Positions 1 to 8,312 of a DNA stretch of 64,000 nucleotides are shown in pieces (position 1 is the stretch's first letter; every line of letters begins with the position of its first letter). The translations under genes and the position numbers were made by a program. Below the pieces are notes generated by a model, which saw only the letters and a list, made by a program, of their open reading frames with translations, was not told the DNA's origin and made no database searches. Source of the stretch: Tubiluchus corallicola (Eukaryota > Priapulida > Priapulimorpha > Priapulimorphida > Tubiluchidae); NCBI GenBank assembly GCA_030141605.1, contig JAQGDQ010002396.1, positions 48,597 to 112,596 of the forward strand, read 5' to 3'.

Positions 1-220
1 TATTTTTTAAAAGGGGAGATTTTCCACCTATTAAACGGTATTTTTTCTGAGCGTAAGGCGTTCTTTTTTTAGAAATTCTCTTAGCGAGGCACCAACGTAA
101 AGGGTAAGGGTAAGGAAGAATAGACTTATCTAAGAAAAAATTGAGTAAAAAAGGCTCAACAGAATCAAGATTTTCAGGCCCTCCTATATTGCATAAAACA
201 ATAGCAACTTTCTGTCGCAT
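1..220 (-). CDS. hemH: Ferrochelatase, N-terminal part (runs off left edge)
   Basis: Reading the minus strand from the ATG at 220-218 gives about 73 residues that are still open at base 1. They carry the N-terminal ferrochelatase pattern: a first beta strand ending in NIGGPENL, then VEPFL, an arginine-rich LAKRISKKR stretch and IGGKSPLL. The enzyme inserts ferrous iron into protoporphyrin IX in the last step of haem synthesis. The start lies two bases after the hemE stop, so the two genes are co-transcribed from hemE into hemH. Only the N-terminal fifth or so is visible; the catalytic His and Glu lie outside the window. Family recognition is by eye. Confidence 0.85.
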   Translation of the reverse strand, partial: MRQKVAIVLCNIGGPENLDSVEPFLLNFFLDKSILPYPYPLRWCLAKRISKKRTPYAQKKYRLIGGKSPLLKN

Positions 221-222
221 TT

Positions 223-1266
223 TTATCCTTGATAATTTTGAACGATATGAACAACTCGATAAATATTCTCGACAGGCGTTTCTGGTAATACACCATGGTT
301 AAGATTGAAAATAAATGGCGTAGCGGAGAAAGTTTCCAGAATCTTTAAAACTTCCTGCTCCATTTTTTGCCCTCCGCACAAAAGCGCGATATTATTTAAA
401 TTTCCCTGGATGGTCGCCAAGGGTTGTAAAATTCTCTCCGCGTAAGATAAAGAGACTGTCTGATCAATTCCAATAGCATCAACGGATGTTTCAAGAATAT
501 AGTCTTTGTACAATGTTCCTATTCCTTTCGGGAAACCAATTACAGGAACCTTGGAAAAGCGATATTTTATGGCGGCGACAATTTTTGCCGTCGGTTGAAA
601 AACAAATTTATGCAACGATTCTTCGTCAAGAAGTCCTGCCCAGCTATCGAAAAGCTGAACTGCATCCGCGCCATGTTCAATTTGTTGTACAAGGTGATTA
701 ATTACGCATTCTGTCAAAAGATCAATAAGTTTTTGAAAAAATATAGGTGATTTCATGGAAATATAACGCGCTTTTTCAAAATTTGTCTTTCCATGACCCT
801 CTATCATATAAGCTGCAAGTGTCCAAGGAGAGCCTGAAAAACCTATCAATGCCTTATCAGCGTCTAATTTTTGCCTAACAGTTTTTACCGTTTTGTAAAC
901 GGGAGAAAGATGATTTTTAAATCCTTTCAAAGACAGTTTCTCAAGGTCACTTTCTTGTTGAACGGGTGTTAAAACGGGGCCTATTTTCTCTTGAAAAGAA
1001 ACGGATTGTCCTAAGGCGTCTGGTATCGTTAAGATATCACTGAATAAAATAGCGGCATCCATATCATACCGTTCTACAGGTTGCAGTGTCGCTTCAGTCG
1101 CGTAGTTAGAATTATAGCAAAAAGATAAAAAATCGGGGCTTTTTCGTCGTAACTCTTTATATTCGGGAAGATGCCTTCCTGCTTGCCTCATAAACCATAT
1201 AGGGGGTGTGACAAACGGAGAAGAAGAAAAACTTCTTAAAAAGGACGATCTAGGGAGATAGTGCAT
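223..1266 (-). CDS. hemE: Uroporphyrinogen decarboxylase
   Basis: 347 residues, the normal length for this family. It decarboxylates the four acetate side chains of uroporphyrinogen III to coproporphyrinogen III in the cytoplasm. Both family signatures are present: PIWFMRQAGRHLPEY near residues 22-36, containing the substrate-binding arginines, and FSGSPWTLAAYMIEG in the middle. A GFPKGIGTLY segment follows later. It is the first gene of a hemE-hemH operon, with hemH starting two bases downstream. Its start faces the AT-rich gap 1267-1654, beyond which pdxA runs the other way. In Caulobacter and Rickettsia the chromosomal origin lies next to hemE, which makes this neighbour informative. Confidence 0.95.
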   Translation of the reverse strand: MHYLPRSSFLRSFSSSPFVTPPIWFMRQAGRHLPEYKELRRKSPDFLSFCYNSNYATEATLQPVERYDMDAAILFSDILTIPDALGQSVSFQEKIGPVLTPVQQESDLEKLSLKGFKNHLSPVYKTVKTVRQKLDADKALIGFSGSPWTLAAYMIEGHGKTNFEKARYISMKSPIFFQKLIDLLTECVINHLVQQIEHGADAVQLFDSWAGLLDEESLHKFVFQPTAKIVAAIKYRFSKVPVIGFPKGIGTLYKDYILETSVDAIGIDQTVSLSYAERILQPLATIQGNLNNIALLCGGQKMEQEVLKILETFSATPFIFNLNHGVLPETPVENIYRVVHIVQNYQG

Positions 1267-1380
1267 AAGATTGCCTTCCTATTAAAACAGTATAATATAT
1301 AAAGTATTATTTTATAGAAATATTAATGGAACTCTATTAAAAAATAAAGATAAAAATAAGATAGAAGTAGTAGTAAGTAT

Positions 1381-1411
1381 GGTGGATAACAGGGATGAAA
1401 AATTATCCCCA
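1381..1411. promoter_or_regulatory. Pair of DnaA-box-like 9-mers on opposite strands
   Basis: Bases 1381-1389 read TTATCCACC on the minus strand and bases 1403-1411 read TTATCCCCA on the plus strand. Each differs at one position from the DnaA box TTATCCACA. They are 13 bases apart. Two near-consensus boxes this close in AT-rich DNA beside hemE support an origin, but 8/9 matches also arise by chance. Confidence 0.4.
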
Positions 1412-1498
1412 TTTTTTTCACATCTTTTACAGTATTTGTTCACTCTTTTGAAAATGAGGAAAGTTAAAGAAAAAAATCGTTTTAGCGAAAAATTATTT

Positions 1499-1511
1499 TA
1501 AAATCTTGATA
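1499..1511 (-). promoter_or_regulatory. IHF consensus match
   Basis: The minus strand reads TATCAAGATTTTA, which fits WATCAA-N4-TTR at every defined position. IHF bends DNA at alphaproteobacterial origins and at many promoters. The match lies about 90 bases from the DnaA-box-like pair. Confidence 0.4.
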
Positions 1512-1608
1512 AGTTTTATTCAGAGGATAAATATTGGAATAATAATCGAGTTATTCAGAATAAAATGGAAAGAGAGAATTTGTTTTGTTTTTTCCCTATT
1601 TTTTACAC

Positions 1609-1620
1609 TGTTTATAAACA
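1609..1620. promoter_or_regulatory. Perfect 12-bp palindrome upstream of pdxA
   Basis: TGTTTATAAACA is a perfect dyad ending 34 bases before the pdxA start. It could be an operator for pdxA or part of the candidate origin; each half also matches a DnaA box at 7 of 9 positions. No regulator can be named from the sequence. Confidence 0.3.
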
Positions 1621-1654
1621 TGTTTTTCCCAAGGAGTTTAAAGAAGGAGCTTAA

Positions 1655-2638
1655 ATGTTAAAAATTGGCATTACAATGGGAGATCCCGCTGGTATTGGCC
1701 CTGAGATTATTATGAAAGCTGCTGAAAATGAGGATATTTATAAATACGCTATTCTTATTGTTTATGGCAATCAACCTCTTTTGGAAATGGTAAAGGAGTC
1801 TATGGATCTTAAAGCACCTCTTTGTCGTATAGGAAATATTTGTGAAGCGAGAGAAGGTATTTTAAATCTTATTCATTTTAATAATGTTGATAGAAGGGTT
1901 TTCTCTTATGGAAAAGTCAGTTCAATGGGAGGGCAGGCCTCTTTTGATTATATAAAAGGATCAACGGAGGATGCTTTGTCTGGTTTTCTGGATGCTATTG
2001 TAACAGGGCCTATTAATAAAGAATCTTTAAGGGCCGCCGCTATTCCCTATATTGGCTATACAGAGATTTTAGAAGCGTTAACGCAAGTTGAGAATCCTTT
2101 AACGATGTTTCAGGTTAATAATTTACGTGTTTTTTTTCTATCGCGCCATTTATCTCTTTCCGAAGCGTGTCGAAAGATTACAAAAGAGAGTATTTTTCAT
2201 TGTATTACTCGTTGTGATGGTGCTTTAAAAAGGATTGGGTTTGAACATCCGCGTCTTGCTATTGCTGCTCTTAATCCTCATGGAGGGGAAAATGGTCTTT
2301 TTGGAAAAGAGGAAATAGAGGAGATTTATCCTGCTATTCAAAAAGCAAAGCAGGAAAATTACTCTGTGGATGGACCTTTTCCTGCGGATTCTGTTTTTTA
2401 TTTCGCTCTAAAGGGCCGTTGGGATGCTGTGATTTCTCTTTATCATGATCAAGGGCATATTGCGACTAAGATGGTTGATTTTGAAAAAACCGTCTCTGTT
2501 ACAAATAACCTTCCTTTTTTAAGAATGTCTGTTGATCATGGAACTGCTTTTGATATCGCTGGAAAAGGAAAAGCAAGTGCGGTTAGTATGGAAGAGGCTA
2601 TTAAATTAGCGGCGTTTTATACACCACTTAAAAAATAA
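1655..2638 (+). CDS. pdxA: 4-hydroxythreonine-4-phosphate dehydrogenase
   Basis: 327 residues, full length for the family. PdxA oxidises 4-phosphohydroxy-L-threonine with NAD(P) in DXP-dependent pyridoxal phosphate synthesis. Visible motifs run in family order: MGDPAGIGPEI at residues 8-18, VTGPINK, a YTEIL segment where most members have GHTEIL, ALNPHGGENGLFGKEE, the metal-binding YHDQGHI segment, and VDHGTAFDIAGKG near the C-terminus. The start is supported by a GAAGGAG ribosome site six to seven bases before the ATG. It converges on bioB with seven bases between stops. A PdxA2-type enzyme acting on a four-carbon sugar-acid phosphate cannot be excluded, but no partner kinase is nearby. Confidence 0.9.
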   Translation: MLKIGITMGDPAGIGPEIIMKAAENEDIYKYAILIVYGNQPLLEMVKESMDLKAPLCRIGNICEAREGILNLIHFNNVDRRVFSYGKVSSMGGQASFDYIKGSTEDALSGFLDAIVTGPINKESLRAAAIPYIGYTEILEALTQVENPLTMFQVNNLRVFFLSRHLSLSEACRKITKESIFHCITRCDGALKRIGFEHPRLAIAALNPHGGENGLFGKEEIEEIYPAIQKAKQENYSVDGPFPADSVFYFALKGRWDAVISLYHDQGHIATKMVDFEKTVSVTNNLPFLRMSVDHGTAFDIAGKGKASAVSMEEAIKLAAFYTPLKK

Positions 2639-2645
2639 AAGAGAA

Positions 2646-3635
2646 TTATTCTGTTTTTTTCAAAGGTGTTATATTGATATCATAAAAAAGCTTTATATCG
2701 CTATTTTCTTCTTGATTTTCAGTTGTTAGCAGCTTATCGCCATAGAAGATTGAGTTTGCGCCTGCCATAAAGCATAGAATTTGCGCTTCTCTTGTCATAT
2801 TTTTTCGCCCTGCGCTTAGACGCACTTTTGATAATGGCATGAGAATACGGGCTGCCGCTATCATACGGATAATATCCAGAGAATCAGGAGGAGGCGTATT
2901 TTCAAACGCCGTTCCTTTAACAGGAACAAGAGCGTTTATAGGAACGCTTTCAGGATGAGGCGATAAAGATGTTAAAACCTGTAACATTGCGGCTCTGTCT
3001 TCAATGGTTTCTCCCATACCGACAATACCGCCACAGCAAATTTCAATACCGGCCTTTCGAACATATTGAAGTGTTTTTAGGCGATCTTCAAATTTCCGTG
3101 TTGTAATAATCTCTTTATAGAAACGAGGGCTTGTATCAATATTATGATTGTATGCTGTAAGGCCGGCTTGCGCGAGCTCTTTCGCCTGATTTTCTGTTAC
3201 CATTCCAAGAGTAACGCAGGCTTCTAGACCTAGTGATCGGACGTTTTTAATCATCTGTAAAATTCGATTGAAATTTTCTCCATGGCAGGCTTCTCTGAAG
3301 GCAGCTCCCATACAAAAGCGGCTGGCTTTATTTTTTTTTGCGACTCGTGCTTGCTCTGTAACAGTTTCCACATCTAAAAGAGCGTGTGGTTTTAGCGCGA
3401 CTTTTTTGGAATATCGTCCTGATTGAGGGCAATACTTACAGTCTTCGGGACATCCTCCTGTTTTAATACTTAATAAACTGGCAAGCTCAACGGTATGTTC
3501 ATTACCGTAAGCGAGGCGATGAACCGCCTGAGCTTCATAAAGAAGATCAAAAAAAGGGCGGTTTAAAAGAGAAACAATTTCAGAAAGCGCCCAGTCATAA
3601 CGGAGCGTATTTTGAGTATTTTGTGTAGAATTCAT
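2646..3635 (-). CDS. bioB: Biotin synthase
   Basis: 329 residues. This radical-SAM enzyme inserts sulfur into dethiobiotin to make biotin. The SAM-cluster cysteines are C62, C66 and C69 in GGCPEDCKYCPQS, and the family motifs AYNHNIDTSPRFYKEI, CCGGIVGMGE and SAGRKNM follow in the right order. No other bio genes are visible here, so earlier steps must be encoded elsewhere or the precursor imported. The gene converges on pdxA. It follows the cupin gene on the same strand with a 61-base gap, so co-transcription is possible. The ribosome site before the ATG is weak. Confidence 0.95.
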   Translation of the reverse strand: MNSTQNTQNTLRYDWALSEIVSLLNRPFFDLLYEAQAVHRLAYGNEHTVELASLLSIKTGGCPEDCKYCPQSGRYSKKVALKPHALLDVETVTEQARVAKKNKASRFCMGAAFREACHGENFNRILQMIKNVRSLGLEACVTLGMVTENQAKELAQAGLTAYNHNIDTSPRFYKEIITTRKFEDRLKTLQYVRKAGIEICCGGIVGMGETIEDRAAMLQVLTSLSPHPESVPINALVPVKGTAFENTPPPDSLDIIRMIAAARILMPLSKVRLSAGRKNMTREAQILCFMAGANSIFYGDKLLTTENQEENSDIKLFYDINITPLKKTE

Positions 3636-3696
3636 GATTGATAAAAGCTCTTAAATTATATTGTTTATATTTTTAGTGAGAATTTAACTTAGGCTT

Positions 3697-4065
3697 TTAA
3701 ATACGACCATAAGTATCTTCTAGGCGGACAATATCATTTTCATCGAGCTTTTCGCCATATTGAACTTCGATAAAAACTAGGGGGTTCTCTCCTGGGTTTT
3801 CAACGCGATGAACTGTTTCCACAGGGATAAAAACATGATCATTTTCTTTTAAATTGAGGATTTTTTCTCCTACTGTCACAGTAGCGACGCCGTGTGCGAT
3901 TGTCCAATGCTCGTCTCGTCCGTGATGAAGCTGCAGGGATAGTTTTTCTTTAGGTTTGACGGTGATTCTTTTAACGGTATATCGTTCGCCTATGGCGAGC
4001 ACTTCCCATTTTCCCCATGGTCTTTCGTCGAAAGCTCCGACTTCATAACGATTTTCTACACTCAT
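3697..4065 (-). CDS. Mannose-6-phosphate isomerase type II-like cupin
   Basis: 122 residues with the single-cupin pattern of the C-terminal isomerase domain of ManC-type enzymes. RPWGKWEV opens the domain, LSLQLHHGRDEHW carries the metal-binding His/Glu set, HRVENPG supplies the last histidine, and the end matches VQYGEKL-DENDIVRLEDTYGR. Stand-alone versions interconvert mannose-6-phosphate and fructose-6-phosphate. The guanylyltransferase domain usually fused in front is absent, so GDP-mannose synthesis cannot be claimed here. It lies upstream of bioB on the same strand and diverges from purB. The family call is firm; the exact substrate is inferred. Confidence 0.85.
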   Translation of the reverse strand: MSVENRYEVGAFDERPWGKWEVLAIGERYTVKRITVKPKEKLSLQLHHGRDEHWTIAHGVATVTVGEKILNLKENDHVFIPVETVHRVENPGENPLVFIEVQYGEKLDENDIVRLEDTYGRI

Positions 4066-4234
4066 AATGATTCTCTTTCAGTCAATGATTTTTAATAGCG
4101 TTTATTCCTTTATTTATTGTAGCGAATGTTGATTGATTTTCAAATATTCTTTGTTATGATAAAGTTTCAACTGAGATTTTATGATTTTATTTAAAAATGC
4201 CTTTTCTAAAAAGCACGAGAATTATGGAGTTGAT

Positions 4235-5536
4235 ATGATTTCCCGTTACAGTCGTCCGGAAATGGTTTCTATTTGGGAAGCTGAGAATAAATTTCGCATT
4301 TGGCTTGAGATTGAAGCGCTTGCCTGTGAAGCGCAGGCTGAGCTTGGAGTCATTCCTGAGCGAGCGGCGAAAATGATTCGTGAAAAAGGAAATTTTGATA
4401 TCGCGAGAATTGATGAGATTGAAAAAGAGACGCGTCATGATGTTATTGCTTTTTTAACCTGCCTTTCAGAATATATCGGAGAGTCGGCTCGATTTGTTCA
4501 CCAAGGAATGACATCGTCAGATATTTTGGATACATGTTTATCTGTGCAGCTGAAACAATCGGCCGAGCTTTTACTGCGGGGTATTGACGCTGTGATGGAA
4601 GCGTTGAAAAAAAGAGCCTTTGAGACAAAAAACATCCCGACAATCGGCAGGAGTCACGGTATTCATGCGGAACCTGTGACGTTTGGTTTAAAGATGGCGC
4701 GATTTTACGCGGAGTTTGATCGCAATCGCAAGCGTCTTGAAGCTGCGCTGAGGGAAATATCAACATGTGCGATCTCAGGGGCTGTTGGAACATTCGCGAC
4801 AATCGATCCTTATGTTGAGAATTATGTTGCTGAAAAGCTTGGTCTTGATATTGAACCGATATCAACACAGGTTATTCCTCGGGATCGGCATGCTTTTTTC
4901 TTTGCGACACTTGGAGTTATTGCTGGTTCTATTGAAAATGTCGCGGTTGAAATTCGCCATCTTCAAAGAACAGAAGTTTATGAAGCGGAAGAGTTTTTCG
5001 CCAAGGGTCAGAAAGGGTCTTCTGCCATGCCTCATAAGCGAAATCCGATATTATCAGAGAATTTAACAGGCTTGGCTCGTTTAGTTCGCTCTGCGGTTGT
5101 TCCTGCTTTAGAGAATGTTGCTTTATGGCATGAAAGGGATATTTCTCATTCTTCTGTAGAGCGTGTTATCGCTCCGGATGCGACTATAACGCTTGATTTC
5201 GCGTTATATCGTCTTGCGAATGTTATTGAGAATTTATTGATATACCCACAGCCCATGGAAACAAATCTTAATAAATTACGGGGGCTTGTTTTTTCTCAGC
5301 GGGTTCTTCTCGCGTTGACGCAAGCGGGGATCAGTCGTGAGGATGCGTATAAAATTGTTCAGCGTAACGCTATGAAAGTATGGCGAGACAATAAAGCTGA
5401 GTTTTATGAAGTTCTTCTTGATGATCCTGATATTAAAACCGCACTGGATGAAAAGGCGTTACAGTCTGCTTTTGATTATAATTGGTATTTTCGGAATATT
5501 GACACTATTTTTGATCGGGTTTTCTCTGAAGGCTGA
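4235..5536 (+). CDS. purB: Adenylosuccinate lyase
   Basis: 433 residues from the chosen start, the usual length. The enzyme splits SAICAR and adenylosuccinate, releasing fumarate, in purine synthesis. Protein ends and motifs fit the short bacterial PurB class: MISRYSRPEMVSIWEAENKF at the N-terminus, TSSDILDT, RSHGIHAEP, and the superfamily signature SSAMPHKRNP near residue 262. An in-frame ATG at 4181 would add 18 residues without family resemblance. The ATG at 4235 has GGAG five bases upstream and gives the canonical N-terminus, so I chose it. It is followed on the same strand by an aminotransferase 80 bases downstream. Confidence 0.95.
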   Translation: MISRYSRPEMVSIWEAENKFRIWLEIEALACEAQAELGVIPERAAKMIREKGNFDIARIDEIEKETRHDVIAFLTCLSEYIGESARFVHQGMTSSDILDTCLSVQLKQSAELLLRGIDAVMEALKKRAFETKNIPTIGRSHGIHAEPVTFGLKMARFYAEFDRNRKRLEAALREISTCAISGAVGTFATIDPYVENYVAEKLGLDIEPISTQVIPRDRHAFFFATLGVIAGSIENVAVEIRHLQRTEVYEAEEFFAKGQKGSSAMPHKRNPILSENLTGLARLVRSAVVPALENVALWHERDISHSSVERVIAPDATITLDFALYRLANVIENLLIYPQPMETNLNKLRGLVFSQRVLLALTQAGISREDAYKIVQRNAMKVWRDNKAEFYEVLLDDPDIKTALDEKALQSAFDYNWYFRNIDTIFDRVFSEG

Positions 5537-5616
5537 ACTTTACTGAAAGGGCAGGTTAAAAAAATCGCGTAAATATAAGGGTATCATGGAAATTAATTAA
5601 ATAGGGGGAGATTGCT

Positions 5617-6819
5617 ATGTCAACTATGGCAAAAAGATTATCATTGATTAAACCATCCGCAACATTAGCTGTATCAAAAAAAGCCGCCGACTTACGAGCG
5701 AGCGGTCGTGATATTATCGGTCTTGGTGCAGGAGAGCCCGATTTTGATACGCCATCGCATGTTATTGATGCTGCTATTGATGCTATGAAAGCAGGGAAAA
5801 CACGTTATACTCTTGTTGCCGGTACAGTCGAGCTGCGTGAGGCGATTTGCAGAAAATTCAGTCGGGAGAACGATCTGCATTATGAGCTTGATCAAGTGAC
5901 AGTAAGTTGTGGTGGAAAGCAAACGATTTATAACGCTATTATGGCGTCTGTAAATCCTGGAGACGAAGTGATTATTCCGGCGCCTTATTGGGTTTCTTAT
6001 CCTGATATTGTTCTTCTGGCGGAAGGTAGGCCTGTTTTTATTCCTTGTTCCTTGGAGGATAATTTTAAAATGACTCCGGAAAGCCTAGAGAAAGCTATTA
6101 CAGAGCGTACACGATGGCTTATTTTGAATTCGCCTTCAAATCCTACGGGCGCCGCTTATACAAAAGAGGAGTTAAAAGAAATCGCCGCTGTTTTATGCCG
6201 TCATCCTCATGTTATGGTGATGACAGACGATATTTATGAGCATATTTTATTTGAAAACCGTTCTTTTTATACAATCGCGCAGGTTGAGCCGGAACTTTAC
6301 GATAGAGTGCTGACTTTAAACGGTCTTTCAAAAGCGTTTTGCATGACGGGATGGCGTGTTGGCTATGCCGCAGGTCCTAAGGAACTTATTGGGGCAATGA
6401 ATAAGATTCAATCTCAAAGCACAACCCATACAAGTTCGGTTTCTCAAGCGGCTTCTGTTGCGGCTTTGGATGGCTCCTTGGATTTTCTCAAGCCGCAAGT
6501 TGAGGCTTTTGAACGGCGCGCACGCCTTGTTGTAGAGCGTCTTGGCAGTATTGAGGGGCTTAGCTGTATTATGCCCGATGGCGCGTTTTATGTTTATCCG
6601 TCCTGCCAGGGGATGATCGGCCGGAAAAAACCAGATGGTCAAGTTATTAAGACAGATGAGGATTTTGTAACCTGGCTTTTGGAAGACGCGGAAGTCGCCG
6701 CTGTTCACGGAGAGGCTTTTGGTCTTTCTCCTTATTTCCGTGTTTCCTGCGCGACATCAGACGATATATTAAAAAAAGCATGCGATCGTATCGCTAATAG
6801 TTGCTTATTATTAAAATAA
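5617..6819 (+). CDS. Aspartate (or prephenate) aminotransferase, class I
   Basis: 400 residues of a fold-type I PLP aminotransferase of the Ib aspartate type. Visible motifs are LGAGEPDFDTP near the N-terminus, YWVSYPD for cofactor and substrate contact, NSPSNPTG, the TDDIYEH segment, and SKAFCMTGWRVGYAAG with the PLP lysine near residue 239. The C-terminal arginine lies in FRVSCAT. It transfers the amino group between aspartate and 2-oxoglutarate; relatives in alphaproteobacteria also transaminate prephenate. A GGGGGAG ribosome site precedes the ATG; a second ATG three codons in is a possible alternative start. It may be co-transcribed with purB. Confidence 0.88.
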   Translation: MSTMAKRLSLIKPSATLAVSKKAADLRASGRDIIGLGAGEPDFDTPSHVIDAAIDAMKAGKTRYTLVAGTVELREAICRKFSRENDLHYELDQVTVSCGGKQTIYNAIMASVNPGDEVIIPAPYWVSYPDIVLLAEGRPVFIPCSLEDNFKMTPESLEKAITERTRWLILNSPSNPTGAAYTKEELKEIAAVLCRHPHVMVMTDDIYEHILFENRSFYTIAQVEPELYDRVLTLNGLSKAFCMTGWRVGYAAGPKELIGAMNKIQSQSTTHTSSVSQAASVAALDGSLDFLKPQVEAFERRARLVVERLGSIEGLSCIMPDGAFYVYPSCQGMIGRKKPDGQVIKTDEDFVTWLLEDAEVAAVHGEAFGLSPYFRVSCATSDDILKKACDRIANSCLLLK

Positions 6820-6889
6820 CATATAATATTATAATAGTACGAGCTTTAGAGCTTATTTATGTAAAAAGTAAATTAAGGAGAGGCCTATT

Positions 6890-8185
6890 ATGAGAAAAAT
6901 GGCAACTATATGTTTTATAGTATTATCTATTTTTATGTTAGGAGAGAGCAGTCTGGCTCAGAATATTTTAAATGTTGCCGTGATTACAGCGAGTGATCAT
7001 GACGGAAATGTCCCTGAGAATACAGTTGACCGGAGTTTAAAAAGCCGTTGGTCAGCGGAAGGAGAGGCGTGGATTATCTACGAGCTTTCCGCGGTATCTG
7101 ATGTTACTGCCGTGAATATTTCATTTTTTAAAGGTAATGAGCGGCGGCAGATTTTTGCCATTGATCTTTCCGAGAACGGTCAGACATGGAAGAGGATTTT
7201 CTATGGAGAAAGTAGCGGAAAGACAACAGAGCTGGAGCGATATGAATTTCCTTCTGAAAAAGCAAAATTTATAAAAATTATGGGATGGGGAAATACCTCT
7301 AACCCATGGAATTCTTTAACACAGTTTGAGGCGATAGGAAAAGGCGCTTTAAGTAAGAACAAATCCCAATATAAAAAGGGGCCTGTTTTTAAAACATCTG
7401 CGGCGATTGCGGCAGCAAGTAAAAAAGAAAAACAGGATAATTTTGCCCAAAAATATGAAGCACCATCATCTTTCCTTTGGGAGCGGCACTTTTCCAAAGA
7501 CTGGCAGCAAAAGTGGAAACTGTTTTCTGATAAAAGATTTGGCTTGTCTGAAAATATTACCTATCGGGAAGAAAAAGGCAGACCGTATATCAGAGTTCGT
7601 TTCCCTGCGAAATCCATCAATCCTGGATCGGTCAACAGCCGTGGGACACCTCTTGGGGGAGCGCAGTTTTATACAAAGAATATTTTAACCCCTTCCGATG
7701 AGATGGAGCTGAGCTATTTTGTAAGATTTTCAAATAATTTTGATTTTGTTAAGGGAGGCAAGCTTCCAGGTCTGTATGGTGGTGACAGAAACGCTAGTGG
7801 TAAAAGAATTCCTGACGGAGTCAGCGGTTTTAGCACACGGTTCATGTGGCGCGCCAACGGTGATGGAGAAGTGTATGCTTATCTGCCAACAAGTAGCAGC
7901 TCTGGAACCTCTATAGGCAGAGGGCAATGGAAATTCACTCCTGGCAAGTGGCATCATATTGTTCAGCGGATTGCGCTCAATACACCAGGAAAAGAAGATG
8001 GTCAAATAATTGTTTATCTTGATGGTAATAAAGTGTTGGAAAGAGGAGATATTTCTTTTAGGACAGCGGATAGTTTAAAGATTGACGGTTTGTTTTTCTC
8101 TACATTTTTTGGTGGCTCTGATCCTAGCTGGGCAACACCAAAAGATGTTTATATTGATTATGCCGACTTTAAAATTGCCCGCTGA
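6890..8185 (+). CDS. Secreted F5/8-type C + polysaccharide lyase 14-like protein
   Basis: 431 residues. A signal peptide (Lys/Arg start, hydrophobic core, cut near SLAQ) sends it out of the cytoplasm. Residues about 25-150 look like a discoidin/F5-8C carbohydrate-binding domain: NTVDRSLKSRWSAEG, an ENGQTWKRI strand and a GWGNTSNPWNSL end. Residues about 195-431 resemble polysaccharide lyase family 14, a beta-jelly-roll group that includes alginate lyases: GAQFYTKN, the very typical KGGKLPGLYGG, FSTRFMWR, PGKWHHI, FFGGSDPSWATPKD. The likely role is eliminative cleavage of a uronate-containing glycan. It lies just ahead of a sugar ABC operon, which fits local breakdown followed by uptake. Substrate is inferred. 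Confidence 0.75.
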   Translation: MRKMATICFIVLSIFMLGESSLAQNILNVAVITASDHDGNVPENTVDRSLKSRWSAEGEAWIIYELSAVSDVTAVNISFFKGNERRQIFAIDLSENGQTWKRIFYGESSGKTTELERYEFPSEKAKFIKIMGWGNTSNPWNSLTQFEAIGKGALSKNKSQYKKGPVFKTSAAIAAASKKEKQDNFAQKYEAPSSFLWERHFSKDWQQKWKLFSDKRFGLSENITYREEKGRPYIRVRFPAKSINPGSVNSRGTPLGGAQFYTKNILTPSDEMELSYFVRFSNNFDFVKGGKLPGLYGGDRNASGKRIPDGVSGFSTRFMWRANGDGEVYAYLPTSSSSGTSIGRGQWKFTPGKWHHIVQRIALNTPGKEDGQIIVYLDGNKVLERGDISFRTADSLKIDGLFFSTFFGGSDPSWATPKDVYIDYADFKIAR

Positions 8186-8312
8186 TAAAAGCCGATTTTT
8201 TTATTAATATTTAGGTGAATGCTGGACTCTAGTTTTGAAATAAAGTAAGCTTTAAGTTATGAGGAAAAGATGCATAAGCCTATAAGGTATTGCATAAAAA
8301 AAGGCAGCGTTT

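Larger units (their letters stand above)
1267..1654. other. AT-rich divergent gap, candidate chromosomal origin (oriC)
   Basis: The 388-bp gap between the divergent genes hemE and pdxA has no convincing ORF. It holds an AT-rich run at 1290-1370 that could unwind, two DnaA-box-like 9-mers with one mismatch each, weaker boxes at 1522-1530 and around 1507-1515, and a match to the IHF consensus at 1499-1511. A perfect 12-bp palindrome lies at 1609-1620. Origins beside hemE with DnaA and IHF sites are established in Caulobacter and Rickettsia. I saw no CtrA-type TTAA-N7-TTAA site. The region must also carry the hemE and pdxA promoters, so an ordinary divergent promoter region is the alternative. 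Confidence 0.4.

Noticed and set aside
4181-4234. 18 extra codons in front of purB
   Set aside because: They do not resemble PurB N-termini, and the ATG at 4235 has a ribosome site and the canonical sequence.
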